This document shows, in pieces, positions 1 to 8,592 of a stretch of 64,000 nt of DNA (within the stretch, counting starts at the first letter, position 1; every line of letters begins with the position of its first letter). Source of the stretch: Microlunatus elymi (GTDB lineage Bacteria; Actinomycetota; Actinomycetes; Propionibacteriales; Propionibacteriaceae); NCBI RefSeq assembly GCF_007362775.1, contig NZ_CP041692.1:1426001-1490000 (forward strand). The letters run 5' to 3'. The translations under genes and the position numbers were made by a program. The notes beneath the pieces were generated by a model. That model saw only the letters and a list, made by a program, of their open reading frames with translations, searched no databases and was not told the DNA's origin.

Positions 1-1
1 C

Positions 2-166
2 GGCACCTTCGGTTACCAGTCGGCCACCGAGGTCGCCCGCAAGATCGAGCGGCTCTTCGCCGACGGCGACGGCTCGCACTGCTGGGCCACCGCCCGCGAC
101 CACGTACGCGACCTGATGCGCAAACTCCAAGACCCCCCAGAGTCCGGCGGATGCCCAGGTTTGTGA
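2..166 (+). CDS. C-terminal end of an Hpt (histidine phosphotransfer) domain protein, partial
   Basis: Frame 2 is open from the window edge to a TGA at 164-166 and gives 54 residues. The start GTFGYQSATEVARKIERLF resembles the part of Hpt domains that follows the phospho-accepting His (pattern H-x-L-x-G-x-x-G-T-F-G, then A-R-x-I-E). Such domains are often found at the C-terminus of hybrid response regulators or diguanylate cyclases. The His itself would lie upstream of the window, so the function is an inference from a short tail. A repeat-rich stretch follows, so the gene is probably the last of its unit. Confidence 0.45.
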   Translation, partial: GTFGYQSATEVARKIERLFADGDGSHCWATARDHVRDLMRKLQDPPESGGCPGL

Positions 167-209
167 ATCTGAGCTTCCGCAGAGTGGCAACCAGCAGCTT
201 GCACCCACT

Positions 210-331
210 CGCCGTCACCACGAACGCTTGAAAGTCAGATTGAACGCAACGTCGAGACCCGCGCCGCCCACTGCTTGGGTCTGACCGCCGCCACCACGAA
301 CGCTTGAAGGCCGGATTGAACGCACGTCGAG
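210..331. repeat. Two direct copies of a 46-47 bp repeat
   Basis: Copies at 210-256 and 286-331 share the core CACCACGAACGCTTGAA followed by GATTGAACGCA and CGTCGAG, with a few substitutions and one deleted base. The 29-base gap between them is not itself repeated. Only two diverged copies exist and no cas gene is present. The stretch 167-475 carries no gene; it also holds hairpins at 347-365 (CCGACTCC/GGAGTCGG) and 400-417. Confidence 0.7.
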
Positions 332-399
332 CGCCCTGGCGCGAGACCGACTCCGAAGGAGTCGGCGTGAGCGGCTGACAAGCTAACCACGGCGGGAGC

Positions 400-473
400 G
401 CGAGGGTCGCCCCTCGCAAACGTGAGCCGCCAGACCAGATCGCGGCAGCGGCACCCAACTCGACCGCGAATCC
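400..473 (-). repeat. Dispersed repeat family R3, copy 1
   Basis: Read on the minus strand this runs TTCGCGGTCGAGT..GGTGCCGCTGCCGCG..CTGGTCTGGCG and ends in the GC hairpin GCGAGGG-4-CCCTCGC (400-417). The same order of blocks is found at 18401-18467 (minus) and as a tandem array at 45609-45857 (plus). It ends just beyond the coaA stop codon. Confidence 0.7.
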
Positions 474-475
474 AA

Positions 476-1435
476 TCAGAGCTTGCGGATACGCACCCAC
501 TCGACCCGATGGTCGTCGCTCTTGCGCAAGACGGCGGTGGCTCGGCCTCGGGTGGGCAGGATGTTGATGGCCAGGTTGGGGCCGTTGATCGAGTCCCAGA
601 TGCCTTCGGCGGTCGGGACGGCGTCCTCGTCGCTCAGCCCGGCGTAGCGGGTGAAGAAGGACCGCGGGTCGGTGAAGGCGGTCTGCCGCAATTCCAGGAA
701 GCGTTGCACGTACCACTGCCGGATCGCGTCGGTGTGGGCGTCGATGTAGACCGAGAAGTCGAAGAAATCGCTCAGCGCCAGGCCGGTGGTGCCGTCCGGT
801 CGCGGCCGGGCCGGCTGCAACACGTTCAGACCCTCGATGATCAGGATGTCCGGCCGGCGGACGACGATCTGTTCACCGGGCACGATGTCGTAGCTGAGGT
901 GGTCGTAGACCGGTGCGGTGACGACGTCCTTGCCGGACTTGATGTCCATCACAAACCGCAGCAGGCGCGTGCGGTCGTACGACTCCGGGAAGCCCTTGCG
1001 GGACATGATTCCGCGCCGTTCCAGCTCCGCGTTCGGGAAGAGGAAACCGTCGGTGGTGACCAACTCCACCCGAGGATGATCGGGCCAACTGGCCAGCAGG
1101 GCCTGCAGCAGCCGCGCGGTGGTGGATTTGCCGACCGCCACCGAACCGGCCACCCCGATCACGAACGGGGTCCGGCCGACCGAGAGCCGGAGGAATTCGT
1201 TGCTGGCCTGGTGCAGGTCTCCGGTGTGCTTGACGTAGGTGGCCAGCAGCCGGGTCAGCGGCAGGTAGACCTCGCGGACGTCGTCCAGGCTGGTCGGGTC
1301 CTGCATGCCGCGCAGCGAACCGAGCGCTTCGGCGGTCAGCGGCATCGGGGTGGAGTTCGCCAGCGCGGCCCAGTCGGCGCGGCTGCGTTCCACGTACGGG
1401 CTGGCGGTGTCGCTGAGCTCGGGGCGATTCGGCAC
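476..1435 (-). CDS. coaA: Type I pantothenate kinase
   Basis: Phosphorylates pantothenate with ATP, the first and controlling step of coenzyme A synthesis in the cytoplasm. The 319-residue product matches the usual length of bacterial CoaA. The P-loop [18 protein letters not shown] lies near residues 93-110, followed by the family stretches [16 protein letters not shown], and the C-terminal [15 protein letters not shown] longer open frame runs upstream into glmS, but the GTG at 1435 fits the family N-terminus and lies 6 bases after a GATAAT -10 box, suggesting a leaderless mRNA. It is divergent from glmS, with only 81 bases between them, so the two promoters overlap. Confidence 0.95.
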   Translation of the reverse strand: MPNRPELSDTASPYVERSRADWAALANSTPMPLTAEALGSLRGMQDPTSLDDVREVYLPLTRLLATYVKHTGDLHQASNEFLRLSVGRTPFVIGVAGSVAVGKSTTARLLQALLASWPDHPRVELVTTDGFLFPNAELERRGIMSRKGFPESYDRTRLLRFVMDIKSGKDVVTAPVYDHLSYDIVPGEQIVVRRPDILIIEGLNVLQPARPRPDGTTGLALSDFFDFSVYIDAHTDAIRQWYVQRFLELRQTAFTDPRSFFTRYAGLSDEDAVPTAEGIWDSINGPNLAINILPTRGRATAVLRKSDDHRVEWVRIRKL

Positions 1436-1441
1436 GGCCTG

Positions 1442-1447
1442 ATTATC
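1442..1447 (-). promoter_or_regulatory. -10 box of coaA, leaderless type
   Basis: GATAAT on the minus strand, 6 bases before the GTG start, which would place transcription start at or next to the start codon. No clear -35 was recognised. Confidence 0.5.
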
Positions 1448-1502
1448 CCCGTTGCGGTTGCTGGTGCGCCGGGCGGATCCGTCGAACGCGGCCTGCCGAC
1501 GG

Positions 1503-1508
1503 TAGCCT
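1503..1508 (+). promoter_or_regulatory. -10 box of glmS, leaderless type
   Basis: TAGCCT ends 8 bases before the glmS ATG and no Shine-Dalgarno sequence lies between, consistent with a leaderless transcript. Confidence 0.45.
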
Positions 1509-1516
1509 GACCGACC

Positions 1517-3388
1517 ATGTGCGGGATCGTCGGATATGTGGGCGCGGGTTCGGCCGCGGAAGTGATCGTGGCCGGGCTGAAACGGCTGGAGTACCGCGGC
1601 TACGACTCGGCCGGGGTGGCCGTGGTGACCGGTCAGCCGGCCGACGGTGCGCCGGGGCCGCGGCGGATCGCGACGGCGAAGAAGGCCGGCAAGATCGCCA
1701 ACCTGGTCGAGCTGCTGGACGCCGAGCCGCTGCCGAAGGACGGCGTCGGCATCGGGCACACCCGGTGGGCGACCCACGGCGTACCCAACGACCGCAACGC
1801 ACACCCGCATCTCTCGTACGACGGTCGGGTCGCGGTCGTGCACAACGGCATCATCGAGAACTTCGCCGCGCTCCGCGCCGAGCTGCAGGCAGCCGGCATC
1901 GAGCCGGTCTCCGACACCGACACCGAGGTGGTCGCCCACCTGCTGGCACAGCAGCTGGCCGACGGGCAGCAGCTGGCCGCGGCGATGCGTACGGTGTGCA
2001 ACCGGCTGGCCGGCGCCTTCACCCTGGTCGCGATCGATCGGGACGATCCGGAGGTGGTGGTCGGCGCCCGCCGCAACTCACCGCTGGTGGTCGGCGTCGG
2101 CGACGGCGCCAACTACCTCGGTTCGGATGTGGCCGCCTTCATCGAACACACCCGGGAGGCGATCGAGCTCGGGCAGGACCAGGTGGTCGAGATCCGTGCC
2201 GACCGGGTGGACGTGACCGGCTTCGACGGACGTCCGGCGGAGGTCCGTCGCTACCACGTGGACTGGGACCTGTCGGCGGCCGAGAAGGACGGCTTCGACT
2301 GGTTCATGCGCAAGGAGATCTACGAGCAGCCGAAGGCGATCGGCGACACTCTGCTCGGCCGCTACGACACCGACGGGGCGCTCCGGCTGGACGAGCTGCG
2401 GATGTCGGAGGCCGAGCTGCGGCGGATCGACAAGATCATCATCGTGGCCTGCGGCACCGCCTTCTATGCCGGCCTGGTCGCCAAGTACGCGATCGAGCAC
2501 TGGACCCGGATCGCCTGTGAGGTCGAGCTGGCGCACGAATTCCGCTACCGCGACCCGATCGTCAACCCGAACACCCTGGTGGTCTGCATCAGTCAGTCCG
2601 GGGAGACCGCCGACTCGCTGATGGCCGTACGACATGCGGCCGAACAGGGCGCCAAGGTGCTGGCCATCTGCAACACCAACGGCTCCACCATTCCGCGCGA
2701 GTCGGACGCGGTGATCTACACCCACGCCGGACCGGAGATCGGGGTCGCCTCGACCAAGGGTTTCACCACCCAACTGGTCGCCTGCTATCTGCTCGGGCTC
2801 TATCTGGCGCAGGTCCGCGGCACCCTGTTCGGCGACGAGATCGCCCGGCTGATGGCCGAACTGGAGGAGATGCCGGCAACGCTGCAGCGGGTGCTGGACG
2901 AATCCGAACCGGTGCTCAAGCTGGCCGGCGACTTCGCCGAGCAGCCGTCGGTGCTGTTCCTGGGCAGGCACGTCGGCTATCCGGTGGCGTTGGAGGGCGC
3001 GCTCAAGCTGAAGGAGCTCGCCTACATCCATGCCGAAGGATTCGCGGCCGGGGAGCTCAAACACGGTCCGATCGCGCTGGTCGACGACGGGCTGCCGGTG
3101 TTCGTGGTGGTGCCGCCGAAGGGGCGGGACATGTTGCACGACAAGGTGGTCTCCAACATCGCCGAGATCCGCGCCCGCGGTGCGCTGACGGTGGTGCTGG
3201 CCGAGGAGGACGATCCGGAGATCGAGCCGTTGGCCGACGTCTGGATCCGGCTGCCGAAGGTCTCCACCCTGCTGCAGCCGGTGCTGGCCACCGTGCCGCT
3301 GCAGCTCTTCGCCTGTGAGTTGGCGACCCGCAAGGGTCACGATGTCGATCAGCCGCGGAACCTGGCAAAGTCGGTCACGGTGGAATGA
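1517..3388 (+). CDS. glmS: Glutamine-fructose-6-phosphate aminotransferase (isomerizing)
   Basis: Makes glucosamine-6-phosphate from fructose-6-phosphate and glutamine, feeding UDP-GlcNAc and peptidoglycan synthesis. The 623-residue product begins MCGIVGYVG, so Cys2 becomes the N-terminal nucleophile after Met removal. The glutaminase half (about 2-220) includes HTRWATHG. Two SIS sugar isomerase domains follow (about 300-430 and 470-610), with [19 protein letters not shown] and the terminal LAKSVTVE typical of GlmS. It heads a cell-wall run with acpS, nnrDE and alr. The last bases of the gene are duplicated just after the stop (3371-3410). Confidence 0.98.
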   Translation: MCGIVGYVGAGSAAEVIVAGLKRLEYRGYDSAGVAVVTGQPADGAPGPRRIATAKKAGKIANLVELLDAEPLPKDGVGIGHTRWATHGVPNDRNAHPHLSYDGRVAVVHNGIIENFAALRAELQAAGIEPVSDTDTEVVAHLLAQQLADGQQLAAAMRTVCNRLAGAFTLVAIDRDDPEVVVGARRNSPLVVGVGDGANYLGSDVAAFIEHTREAIELGQDQVVEIRADRVDVTGFDGRPAEVRRYHVDWDLSAAEKDGFDWFMRKEIYEQPKAIGDTLLGRYDTDGALRLDELRMSEAELRRIDKIIIVACGTAFYAGLVAKYAIEHWTRIACEVELAHEFRYRDPIVNPNTLVVCISQSGETADSLMAVRHAAEQGAKVLAICNTNGSTIPRESDAVIYTHAGPEIGVASTKGFTTQLVACYLLGLYLAQVRGTLFGDEIARLMAELEEMPATLQRVLDESEPVLKLAGDFAEQPSVLFLGRHVGYPVALEGALKLKELAYIHAEGFAAGELKHGPIALVDDGLPVFVVVPPKGRDMLHDKVVSNIAEIRARGALTVVLAEEDDPEIEPLADVWIRLPKVSTLLQPVLATVPLQLFACELATRKGHDVDQPRNLAKSVTVE

Positions 3389-3410
3389 GTTCGGTCACGG
3401 TGGAGTGAGC
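3371..3410. repeat. 20-bp tandem duplication spanning the glmS stop
   Basis: TCGGTCACGGTGGAATGAGT (3371-3390) is followed at once by a copy with two substitutions (3391-3410). The first copy contains the glmS stop codon; the second lies in the short gap before the acpS ribosome binding site. Confidence 0.85.
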
Positions 3411-3422
3411 AGGAGGGCGGCC

Positions 3423-3773
3423 ATGATCATCGGGGTTGGCATCGATGTGTGTGAGATCGCCCGCTTCGCGGAGACGATCGAACGCCGGCCCGGCCTGGTG
3501 AAGCGGCTGTTCACCAGCACCGAGGCGACCAAGCCGATGGCCTCCCTGGCCGCCCGGTTCGCGGCGAAGGAGGCGCTGGCCAAGGCGCTCGGCGCGCCGA
3601 GCGGTCTGTCCTGGCTGGACGCCGAGATCGAGACCGACGAGGTCGGCAAGCCCTCCTTCCGAGTACGAGGAACCGTCGCCGCCCGCGCCGCCGCCCTCGG
3701 CGTGGCCAACATCCACGTGTCGTTGTCGCACGACGCCGGGATAGCCTCGGCGTTCGTGATCTGCGAGGCCTGA
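3423..3773 (+). CDS. acpS: Holo-[acyl-carrier-protein] synthase
   Basis: Transfers 4'-phosphopantetheine from CoA to acyl carrier protein, activating fatty acid synthesis. At 116 residues it has the normal size. [15 protein letters not shown] at the N-terminus holds the metal-binding Asp8 region, and [13 protein letters not shown] is the second conserved stretch with the catalytic Glu-Lys. The open frame extends back into glmS, but the ATG at 3423 is preceded by AGGAGGG at 3411-3417, which fixes the start. It is 34 bases after glmS and probably shares its transcript. It uses the product of CoA synthesis, which begins at coaA across the divergent promoter. Confidence 0.96.
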   Translation: MIIGVGIDVCEIARFAETIERRPGLVKRLFTSTEATKPMASLAARFAAKEALAKALGAPSGLSWLDAEIETDEVGKPSFRVRGTVAARAAALGVANIHVSLSHDAGIASAFVICEA

Positions 3774-3804
3774 GCACCATGATCACTGCCAAGGAGCCGC
3801 CATC

Positions 3805-5298
3805 ATGCTGACCGCCTACCCGGTGCATGACATCCGGCGACTGGAAACGGCGGCGATCGACGCCGACCCGGCGCAGGACCTGATGCAACAGGCGGCCGGC
3901 GCGGTGGCGGCGGTGGCCGCCGAGGAGCTGGCCCGCCGTCGCGGACGGGTCTACGGCGCCCGGGTGTTGATCTTGGTCGGTGGCGGCAACAACGGTGGGG
4001 ACGCGTTGTTCGCCGGTGCCCGGCTGGCTCGCCGCGGCGCTCGGGTGATCGCCCTGGGTCTGCTCGGCACCCCGCATCCCGGGGGCCTTGCCGCACTGCT
4101 GGCTGCCGGTGGCCGGCTGCTCGATCAAGATCAACTCGGGCAAGTTGATCTTGACGGGTTCGATCTCGGGTTGGACGGTGTGCTCGGCATCGGCGGCCGA
4201 CCGGGATTGCCCGACCAGGTGGCCGAGATCGCCCGCAGGTTGGACGAGTGCGACGTGCCGGTGGTCGCCGTCGATCTTCCGTCCGGGGTGGACGCCGACA
4301 CCGGCGCCGTGCCGTCGGCTGCCGTTCGGGCAACGGTCACGGTGAGCTTCGGTGCGGCCAAGCTGTGCGAGGTGATCGAACCGGCGAAGGGGAACTGCGG
4401 CCGGATCGTCCGTATTGATCTTGGTTTCCGGCCGGACAACGCGGTCACCGCGATCGACGTACTGGATGAAGTTGATCTTGCCCGGCGCTGGCCCTATCCG
4501 GACGCCCGGAGCAGCAAGTACACCCGGGGCGTGGTCGGCATCGATGCGGGGTCGACGCAGTATCCGGGTGCGGGCATCCTGGCCACCCACGGTGCGGTCT
4601 TCTCGGGTGCCGGAATGGTGCGATTCCACGGCGGCGAGGAGGCGCGCCGGGTGCTCACCGGTGCGCTGCCCAATGTGGTGTACGCCGAGGGTCGGGTGCA
4701 GGCGATGTTGTACGGCTCCGGCTGGGGGGATCGCAGTGACGGGGCCGAGGTGATCTCCCGCGGACTGGACAGCGGGCTGCCGGGTGTCGTGGACGCCGAT
4801 GGGCTGCAACGCTTACCCAGCAGGGGAATGTCCGCGGACTGGCTGCTCACCCCGCACGCCGGCGAGCTGGCCCGGCTGCTCGGTTGCGACCGGTCCGAGG
4901 TCGAGGCCGATCCGCTGACGGCCGCGCATCGCGGCGCCGACCGGACCGGCGCAACCGTGCTGCTGAAGGGATCCACCCAGATCGTCGCGCAACCGGGACG
5001 TCGATCGGCGCTGATCGCCGTCGGCGGACCGGCCTGGACGGCGCAGGCCGGCTCGGGCGACGTACTGGCCGGGATCTGTACGACGCTGCTGGCCGCCGGC
5101 GTGCCGGCGCAGCTGGCCGGGGCCCTGGCCGCGTCGGTGCAGGCCGTGGCCGCCGCGTCGTTGCCGGGCCCGGTGCCGCCGCAGCGCCTGGCCGAGCAGG
5201 TGGCGATCGTGCTGGGCCGTCTGCAGCCGCAACCGCCGTACGAAGTTGATCATGAAATCGGTCGGTCCGGTGATGATCATGGGGCCGGGCGTCGATGA
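3805..5298 (+). CDS. nnrD: Bifunctional NAD(P)H-hydrate epimerase / ADP-dependent NAD(P)H-hydrate dehydratase
   Basis: Repairs damaged, hydrated NADH and NADPH. The 497-residue protein has the YjeF_N epimerase domain first (about 1-215, with VLILVGGGNNGGDALFAGARLA and the VDLPSGVDADTG loop), then the ribokinase-like dehydratase (about 230-485, with GVVGIDAGSTQYPGAG, LLTPHAGELARLLG, LLKGSTQIV and QAGSGDVLAGICTTLLAAG). It is the fused form, as in E. coli nnr. The stop overlaps the alr start by 4 bases (ATGA). A perfect 12-bp inverted repeat lies within the coding sequence at 4125-4154. Confidence 0.95.
   Translation: MLTAYPVHDIRRLETAAIDADPAQDLMQQAAGAVAAVAAEELARRRGRVYGARVLILVGGGNNGGDALFAGARLARRGARVIALGLLGTPHPGGLAALLAAGGRLLDQDQLGQVDLDGFDLGLDGVLGIGGRPGLPDQVAEIARRLDECDVPVVAVDLPSGVDADTGAVPSAAVRATVTVSFGAAKLCEVIEPAKGNCGRIVRIDLGFRPDNAVTAIDVLDEVDLARRWPYPDARSSKYTRGVVGIDAGSTQYPGAGILATHGAVFSGAGMVRFHGGEEARRVLTGALPNVVYAEGRVQAMLYGSGWGDRSDGAEVISRGLDSGLPGVVDADGLQRLPSRGMSADWLLTPHAGELARLLGCDRSEVEADPLTAAHRGADRTGATVLLKGSTQIVAQPGRRSALIAVGGPAWTAQAGSGDVLAGICTTLLAAGVPAQLAGALAASVQAVAAASLPGPVPPQRLAEQVAIVLGRLQPQPPYEVDHEIGRSGDDHGAGRR
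4125..4154. repeat. Intragenic perfect inverted repeat made of GATCAAC-type words
   Basis: TCAAGATCAACT (4125-4136) and AGTTGATCTTGA (4143-4154) are exact reverse complements around a 6-base loop, inside the epimerase domain of nnrD. Both arms are examples of the GATC-centred word that recurs through the window. Confidence 0.8.
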
Positions 5299-6479
5299 CC
5301 TCCGATCGGACCGCGGGGATCGCCGCCCGGACAGCCAGTGCGGAGGTTGATCTCGCTGCCTTCCGGCGCAACGTTCGCCGGCTTCATGATCACGTCGGAG
5401 ACGTGTCGATCATGGTTGTGGTCAAGGCCGACGGGTACGGCCACGGCATGATCAACTGTGCTGCCGCAGCCCGGGCCGCGGGCGCAGCCTGGGTCGGCAC
5501 CGCGACGCCGACGGAGGCGCTGGCGCTGCGCGCGTCGGGAGACCGCGGGCGGCTGCTGTGCTGGCTGTACGGTCCGGACGAGGATCTGGAACCGGTCGTC
5601 GCGGCGGACATCGACCTCACCGTGCACAGCCCGGAGCAGCTGGCCTCGGTGGTCGCCGCGGCTGCCGCGATCAAGACCACTGCGCGGGTCCAGCTCAAGG
5701 TCGACACCGGGCTGTCCCGGAACGGATCGCCGATGCGGGACTGGCCCGATCTCTGTGCCGAGGCCGCCGACGCGGAACGAGCCGGCGCCGTGGCTGTCAC
5801 CGGCATCTGGTCGCACTTCGCGGCCGCCGACGAGCCCGGGCATCCGTCCGTCGCCCGGCAGCAGCAGGCCTTCGCCGAGGCGCTCACCGTTTCCCAGCAG
5901 GCCGGGCTGACGCCGGAGGTCAGGCATCTGGCCAACTCCGCGGGTGCGATCACGTTGCCCGAGGCCCGCTACGACCTGGTCCGGCTGGGCATCGGCTGCT
6001 ACGGCATCGAGCCCGTTCCCGGGCAGGCCGTGGCCGCCGGGCTGGAACTCGAGCCGGTGATGACGCTGCGGGCGCAACTGGTCAACGTGAAGCCGCTCGC
6101 CGCGGGCGAGGGGGTCTCGTACGGTCACACCTGGATCGCCGACCACGACACGGTGGTCGGACTGGTGCCGTTGGGCTACGGCGACGGCATTCCGGTGCAC
6201 GCCAGCAACCGGGCCGAGGTTCAGGTCGGCGGCCGCCGCGCGCCGATCCGCGGCCGGGTCTGCATGGACCAGTTCGTTGTTGATCTTGGACCGGATGCCG
6301 AGGACCAGATCGGCGACGAAGTGATCATCTTCTCCGGCGCGGACCGCGGCCCGACTGCTCAGGACTGGGCGCAGGCCTGCGACACCATCGGCTACGAGAT
6401 CGTCACCAGGATCGGCGCCCGGGTGCCGCGCCGAATCGTTGCTGATCATGATCACGATCCGCAGGCAGGGAACCGATGA
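5295..6479 (+). CDS. alr: Alanine racemase
   Basis: PLP enzyme that makes D-alanine for peptidoglycan. The 394-residue product carries the PLP-lysine motif VVVKADGYGHG (Lys about residue 44) and the second catalytic base in EGVSYGHTW (Tyr about 275), plus RGRVCMDQFVVDLG near the substrate site. The ATG overlaps the nnrD stop and its own stop overlaps the next gene, both as ATGA, so translation is likely coupled along the run. GATC-centred words are very dense in this gene (for example 5386, 5405, 5448, 6280, 6438). Confidence 0.97.
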   Translation: MTSDRTAGIAARTASAEVDLAAFRRNVRRLHDHVGDVSIMVVVKADGYGHGMINCAAAARAAGAAWVGTATPTEALALRASGDRGRLLCWLYGPDEDLEPVVAADIDLTVHSPEQLASVVAAAAAIKTTARVQLKVDTGLSRNGSPMRDWPDLCAEAADAERAGAVAVTGIWSHFAAADEPGHPSVARQQQAFAEALTVSQQAGLTPEVRHLANSAGAITLPEARYDLVRLGIGCYGIEPVPGQAVAAGLELEPVMTLRAQLVNVKPLAAGEGVSYGHTWIADHDTVVGLVPLGYGDGIPVHASNRAEVQVGGRRAPIRGRVCMDQFVVDLGPDAEDQIGDEVIIFSGADRGPTAQDWAQACDTIGYEIVTRIGARVPRRIVADHDHDPQAGNR

Positions 6480-7669
6480 GCAGACGATCGGGGGTCGGCC
6501 TGGTCGCCGGCGCCGCCACCCTCGCCGTCGGCGGATTCGCGGTGGGGCTCAAACTCGAACGGGCGCTGATCGGCCGACGGCTGCGCTCCGAGCTGGCCGA
6601 GCCGCAGGAAAACTTCTTCGCGCTGCGCTCCGACGGGGTTTCCGTGCAGACCCCCGACGGCGTCCGGTTGCATGCAGAAGTCGACCCCAAGGGTCCTGAG
6701 CCCGCCGAAGGACCCCAGACGCGACCACAGGGTCCTGAGCCTGTCGAAGGACCGCAACGCAACGACCGGGGTCCTGAGCTTGTCGAAGGACCGCGACTCG
6801 GATCCGCACAGCCCACGTTGGTGTTCGTGCACGGTTACGCACTCAGCCTGGACTGCTGGCACTTCCAGCGAAAGCACTTCCGCGGCCGATATCGGATGAT
6901 CTTCTACGATCAGCGATCCCACGGCCGTTCGGGGCGGTCCTCGCCGGATCGCTGCCGGATCCCGCAGTTGGCCGATGATCTTGCTCAGATCCTGCGCGAG
7001 GTCGCCGGCCCCGGTCCGGTGATCTTGATCGGTCACTCGATGGGCGGCATGACGATCATGGAACTGGCCAGGCAACACCCCGCATGGTTCACCGGTGACA
7101 ACGCAGCGGTGCCGGTCGACGGGATCGGGCCGATCATCGGCGTCGGGCTGGTGTGTACGTCGGCCGACGACCTGCTCGACCCGCATCCCGTACGCGGTCT
7201 GCCGAGCCGTGCCGCCGCCCGGCTGGCCGAGCCGGCGATGGCCGCGCTGAACCGGATCCCGACGGTGGTCGAACAGACCCGGCAGGCCGGCTCGGATCTG
7301 GCCTACCTGGTGACGCGGGGGATGACCTTCCCGTCACCGGTGCCGCCGTCGTACGTGCAGTTCATGTCGGACATGCTCGGTCAGACACCACTGGAGGTCG
7401 TGGCCGACTTCTACCCGGCCTTCGCCGAACTCGACCAAGCCGCCGGCCTCGCCGTGATCAACACCGTGCCGACCGCCGTGGTCGGCGCCCGGCAGGACCT
7501 GGTCACTCCGTACCGGCACACCGGGGTGATCCTCGATCATCTTCCGGCGGCGGAGAAGTTGATCTTGGACCAGTCCGGCCACATGGCGATGATCGAGCAC
7601 CACCAGAAGGTGAACACCTTCCTCGACCGTTTGATCGATCGTGCGACTCAGCACATCACGCGATCGTGA
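6476..7669 (+). CDS. Alpha/beta hydrolase with N-terminal membrane anchor and a repeat-encoded linker
   Basis: 397-residue serine hydrolase of the alpha/beta fold; the substrate is unknown. A hydrophobic segment at about 6-24 suggests a membrane anchor. The fold starts near residue 115 with LVFVHGYALSLDCW; the nucleophile elbow GHSMGG is at about 185-190, and the late His is in DQSGHMAMIEH. This gene position after alr is commonly held by such a hydrolase in actinobacteria. Oddly, residues about 72-106 are encoded by three copies of a dispersed DNA repeat (6692-6792), giving GPEPAEGP, GPEPVEGP and GPELVEGP in the linker between anchor and catalytic domain. Confidence 0.92.
   Translation: MSRRSGVGLVAGAATLAVGGFAVGLKLERALIGRRLRSELAEPQENFFALRSDGVSVQTPDGVRLHAEVDPKGPEPAEGPQTRPQGPEPVEGPQRNDRGPELVEGPRLGSAQPTLVFVHGYALSLDCWHFQRKHFRGRYRMIFYDQRSHGRSGRSSPDRCRIPQLADDLAQILREVAGPGPVILIGHSMGGMTIMELARQHPAWFTGDNAAVPVDGIGPIIGVGLVCTSADDLLDPHPVRGLPSRAAARLAEPAMAALNRIPTVVEQTRQAGSDLAYLVTRGMTFPSPVPPSYVQFMSDMLGQTPLEVVADFYPAFAELDQAAGLAVINTVPTAVVGARQDLVTPYRHTGVILDHLPAAEKLILDQSGHMAMIEHHQKVNTFLDRLIDRATQHITRS
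6692..6792 (+). repeat. Dispersed repeat family R2, three copies inside the hydrolase gene
   Basis: Copies at 6692-6714, 6731-6753 and 6770-6792 follow the pattern GGTCCTGAGC-n-(T/C)-GTCGAAGGACC, the first with GCC for GTC. Spacing is 39 bases, keeping the reading frame. The same unit occurs at 9008-9106, 45994-46015 and, inverted, at 51003-51025. Confidence 0.9.
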
Positions 7670-8521
7670 TCATGAGTTCGGCGGTGTTGACCCGCCGAAG
7701 GCCGCGGTGTGCCGGCGCGCCCAATCCTGATAGCTGTGTTGGCGGCCGGTGATCTTCGGCACCGCCTCGCTGACCTGCTGCTCCAGCGGGGTCGGGCCGC
7801 CCAGGATGGCAAGCGTGCCCTCGGCCACCGGTGCCGGCATCATCCGCAGAAGTTGATCAAGCGCCTGCTCCCGGGTCAGTTCGACGAAGTCGATCGGCCG
7901 GTCGAGCGTGCGCCCGATGGCCGCAGCTTGCTGACGGGGCGTGATCGCCTCTGGGCCGGTGAGCAGGTAGGTCGCGCCGTCGTGGCCGTCCTGGGTGAGG
8001 GTGATCGCAGCCACCTCGGCAATGTCCAGTGGGTCGATCACCGGAAGCGCCACCTCGGCGAACGGTGCGAAGACGGTGCTCCGGTCGATGATCGACGGCG
8101 CCCAGCCGAGCGTGTTGCTGGCAAAGCCTGCGGGGCGCAGGATCGTGTGTTCCAGCCCTGACCGGCGTACGTCGTCTTCCAGGGCAAGCATCGCATCGTG
8201 GGACCGGCGGATACCCGCGGCCTGGGACGACAGCAGAACCACCCGACGTACTCCGGCTCGGGCAACGCGATCGAGCAGCTTCGGTCCGTCGATTGCTGAG
8301 CCGTCCCCGGGCACCACCAGGAACAGCGCGTCGGCCCGCTGCAGCACGGGCTCGAGGGAATCGGGATCGGTCAGATCTGCGACGAACGAGGTGATGCCGG
8401 GGTGGTCCGGCGGCGGGGCAGACGTACCACGGGAGACCGCGGCCACCTGGTGGCCGGAGGCTGCGACGATTTCGGTGAGATGGCGGCCGACGTTTCCGGT
8501 CGCTCCGGTGATGATGATCAT
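7670..8521 (-). CDS. NmrA-type NAD(P)-binding oxidoreductase (SDR superfamily)
   Basis: 283-residue atypical short-chain dehydrogenase. The N-terminal MIIITGATGNVGRHLTEIV is the Gly-rich NAD(P)-binding loop, and VVLLSSQAAG and HTILRPAGFASN match the NmrA/azoreductase-like family, whose members act as redox sensors or small-molecule reductases. The exact substrate cannot be told. It is divergent from a HxlR regulator, a common regulator-target arrangement in actinobacteria. Its stop abuts that of the hydrolase. A TAGCGT box 7 bases before the ATG would allow a leaderless transcript. Confidence 0.88.
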   Translation of the reverse strand: MIIITGATGNVGRHLTEIVAASGHQVAAVSRGTSAPPPDHPGITSFVADLTDPDSLEPVLQRADALFLVVPGDGSAIDGPKLLDRVARAGVRRVVLLSSQAAGIRRSHDAMLALEDDVRRSGLEHTILRPAGFASNTLGWAPSIIDRSTVFAPFAEVALPVIDPLDIAEVAAITLTQDGHDGATYLLTGPEAITPRQQAAAIGRTLDRPIDFVELTREQALDQLLRMMPAPVAEGTLAILGGPTPLEQQVSEAVPKITGRQHSYQDWARRHTAAFGGSTPPNS

Positions 8522-8550
8522 GATGAGAACGCTAGAGAAGGGTCGGCAGT

Positions 8551-8568
8551 ACGTTCCTGGTGGAAAGT
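8551..8568. promoter_or_regulatory. Candidate HxlR operator between the divergent genes
   Basis: ACGTTCCTGGTGGAAAGT is a partial palindrome (AC-n-TTCC-4-GGAA-n-GT) in the 71-base gap between the oxidoreductase and the HxlR gene. HxlR-family dimers bind such sites. Assignment rests on position and symmetry only. Confidence 0.4.
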
Positions 8569-8592
8569 GACTGTCCGAGCAGAAGGGGCGCC

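Noticed and set aside
210-331. CRISPR array at the window start
   Set aside because: Only two diverged repeats with one gap, no cas genes, and the repeat is long without the usual internal palindrome.
476-1939. 487-residue version of CoaA
   Set aside because: The extra 168 residues would overlap glmS on the other strand and have no family match; GTG 1435 fits CoaA length.
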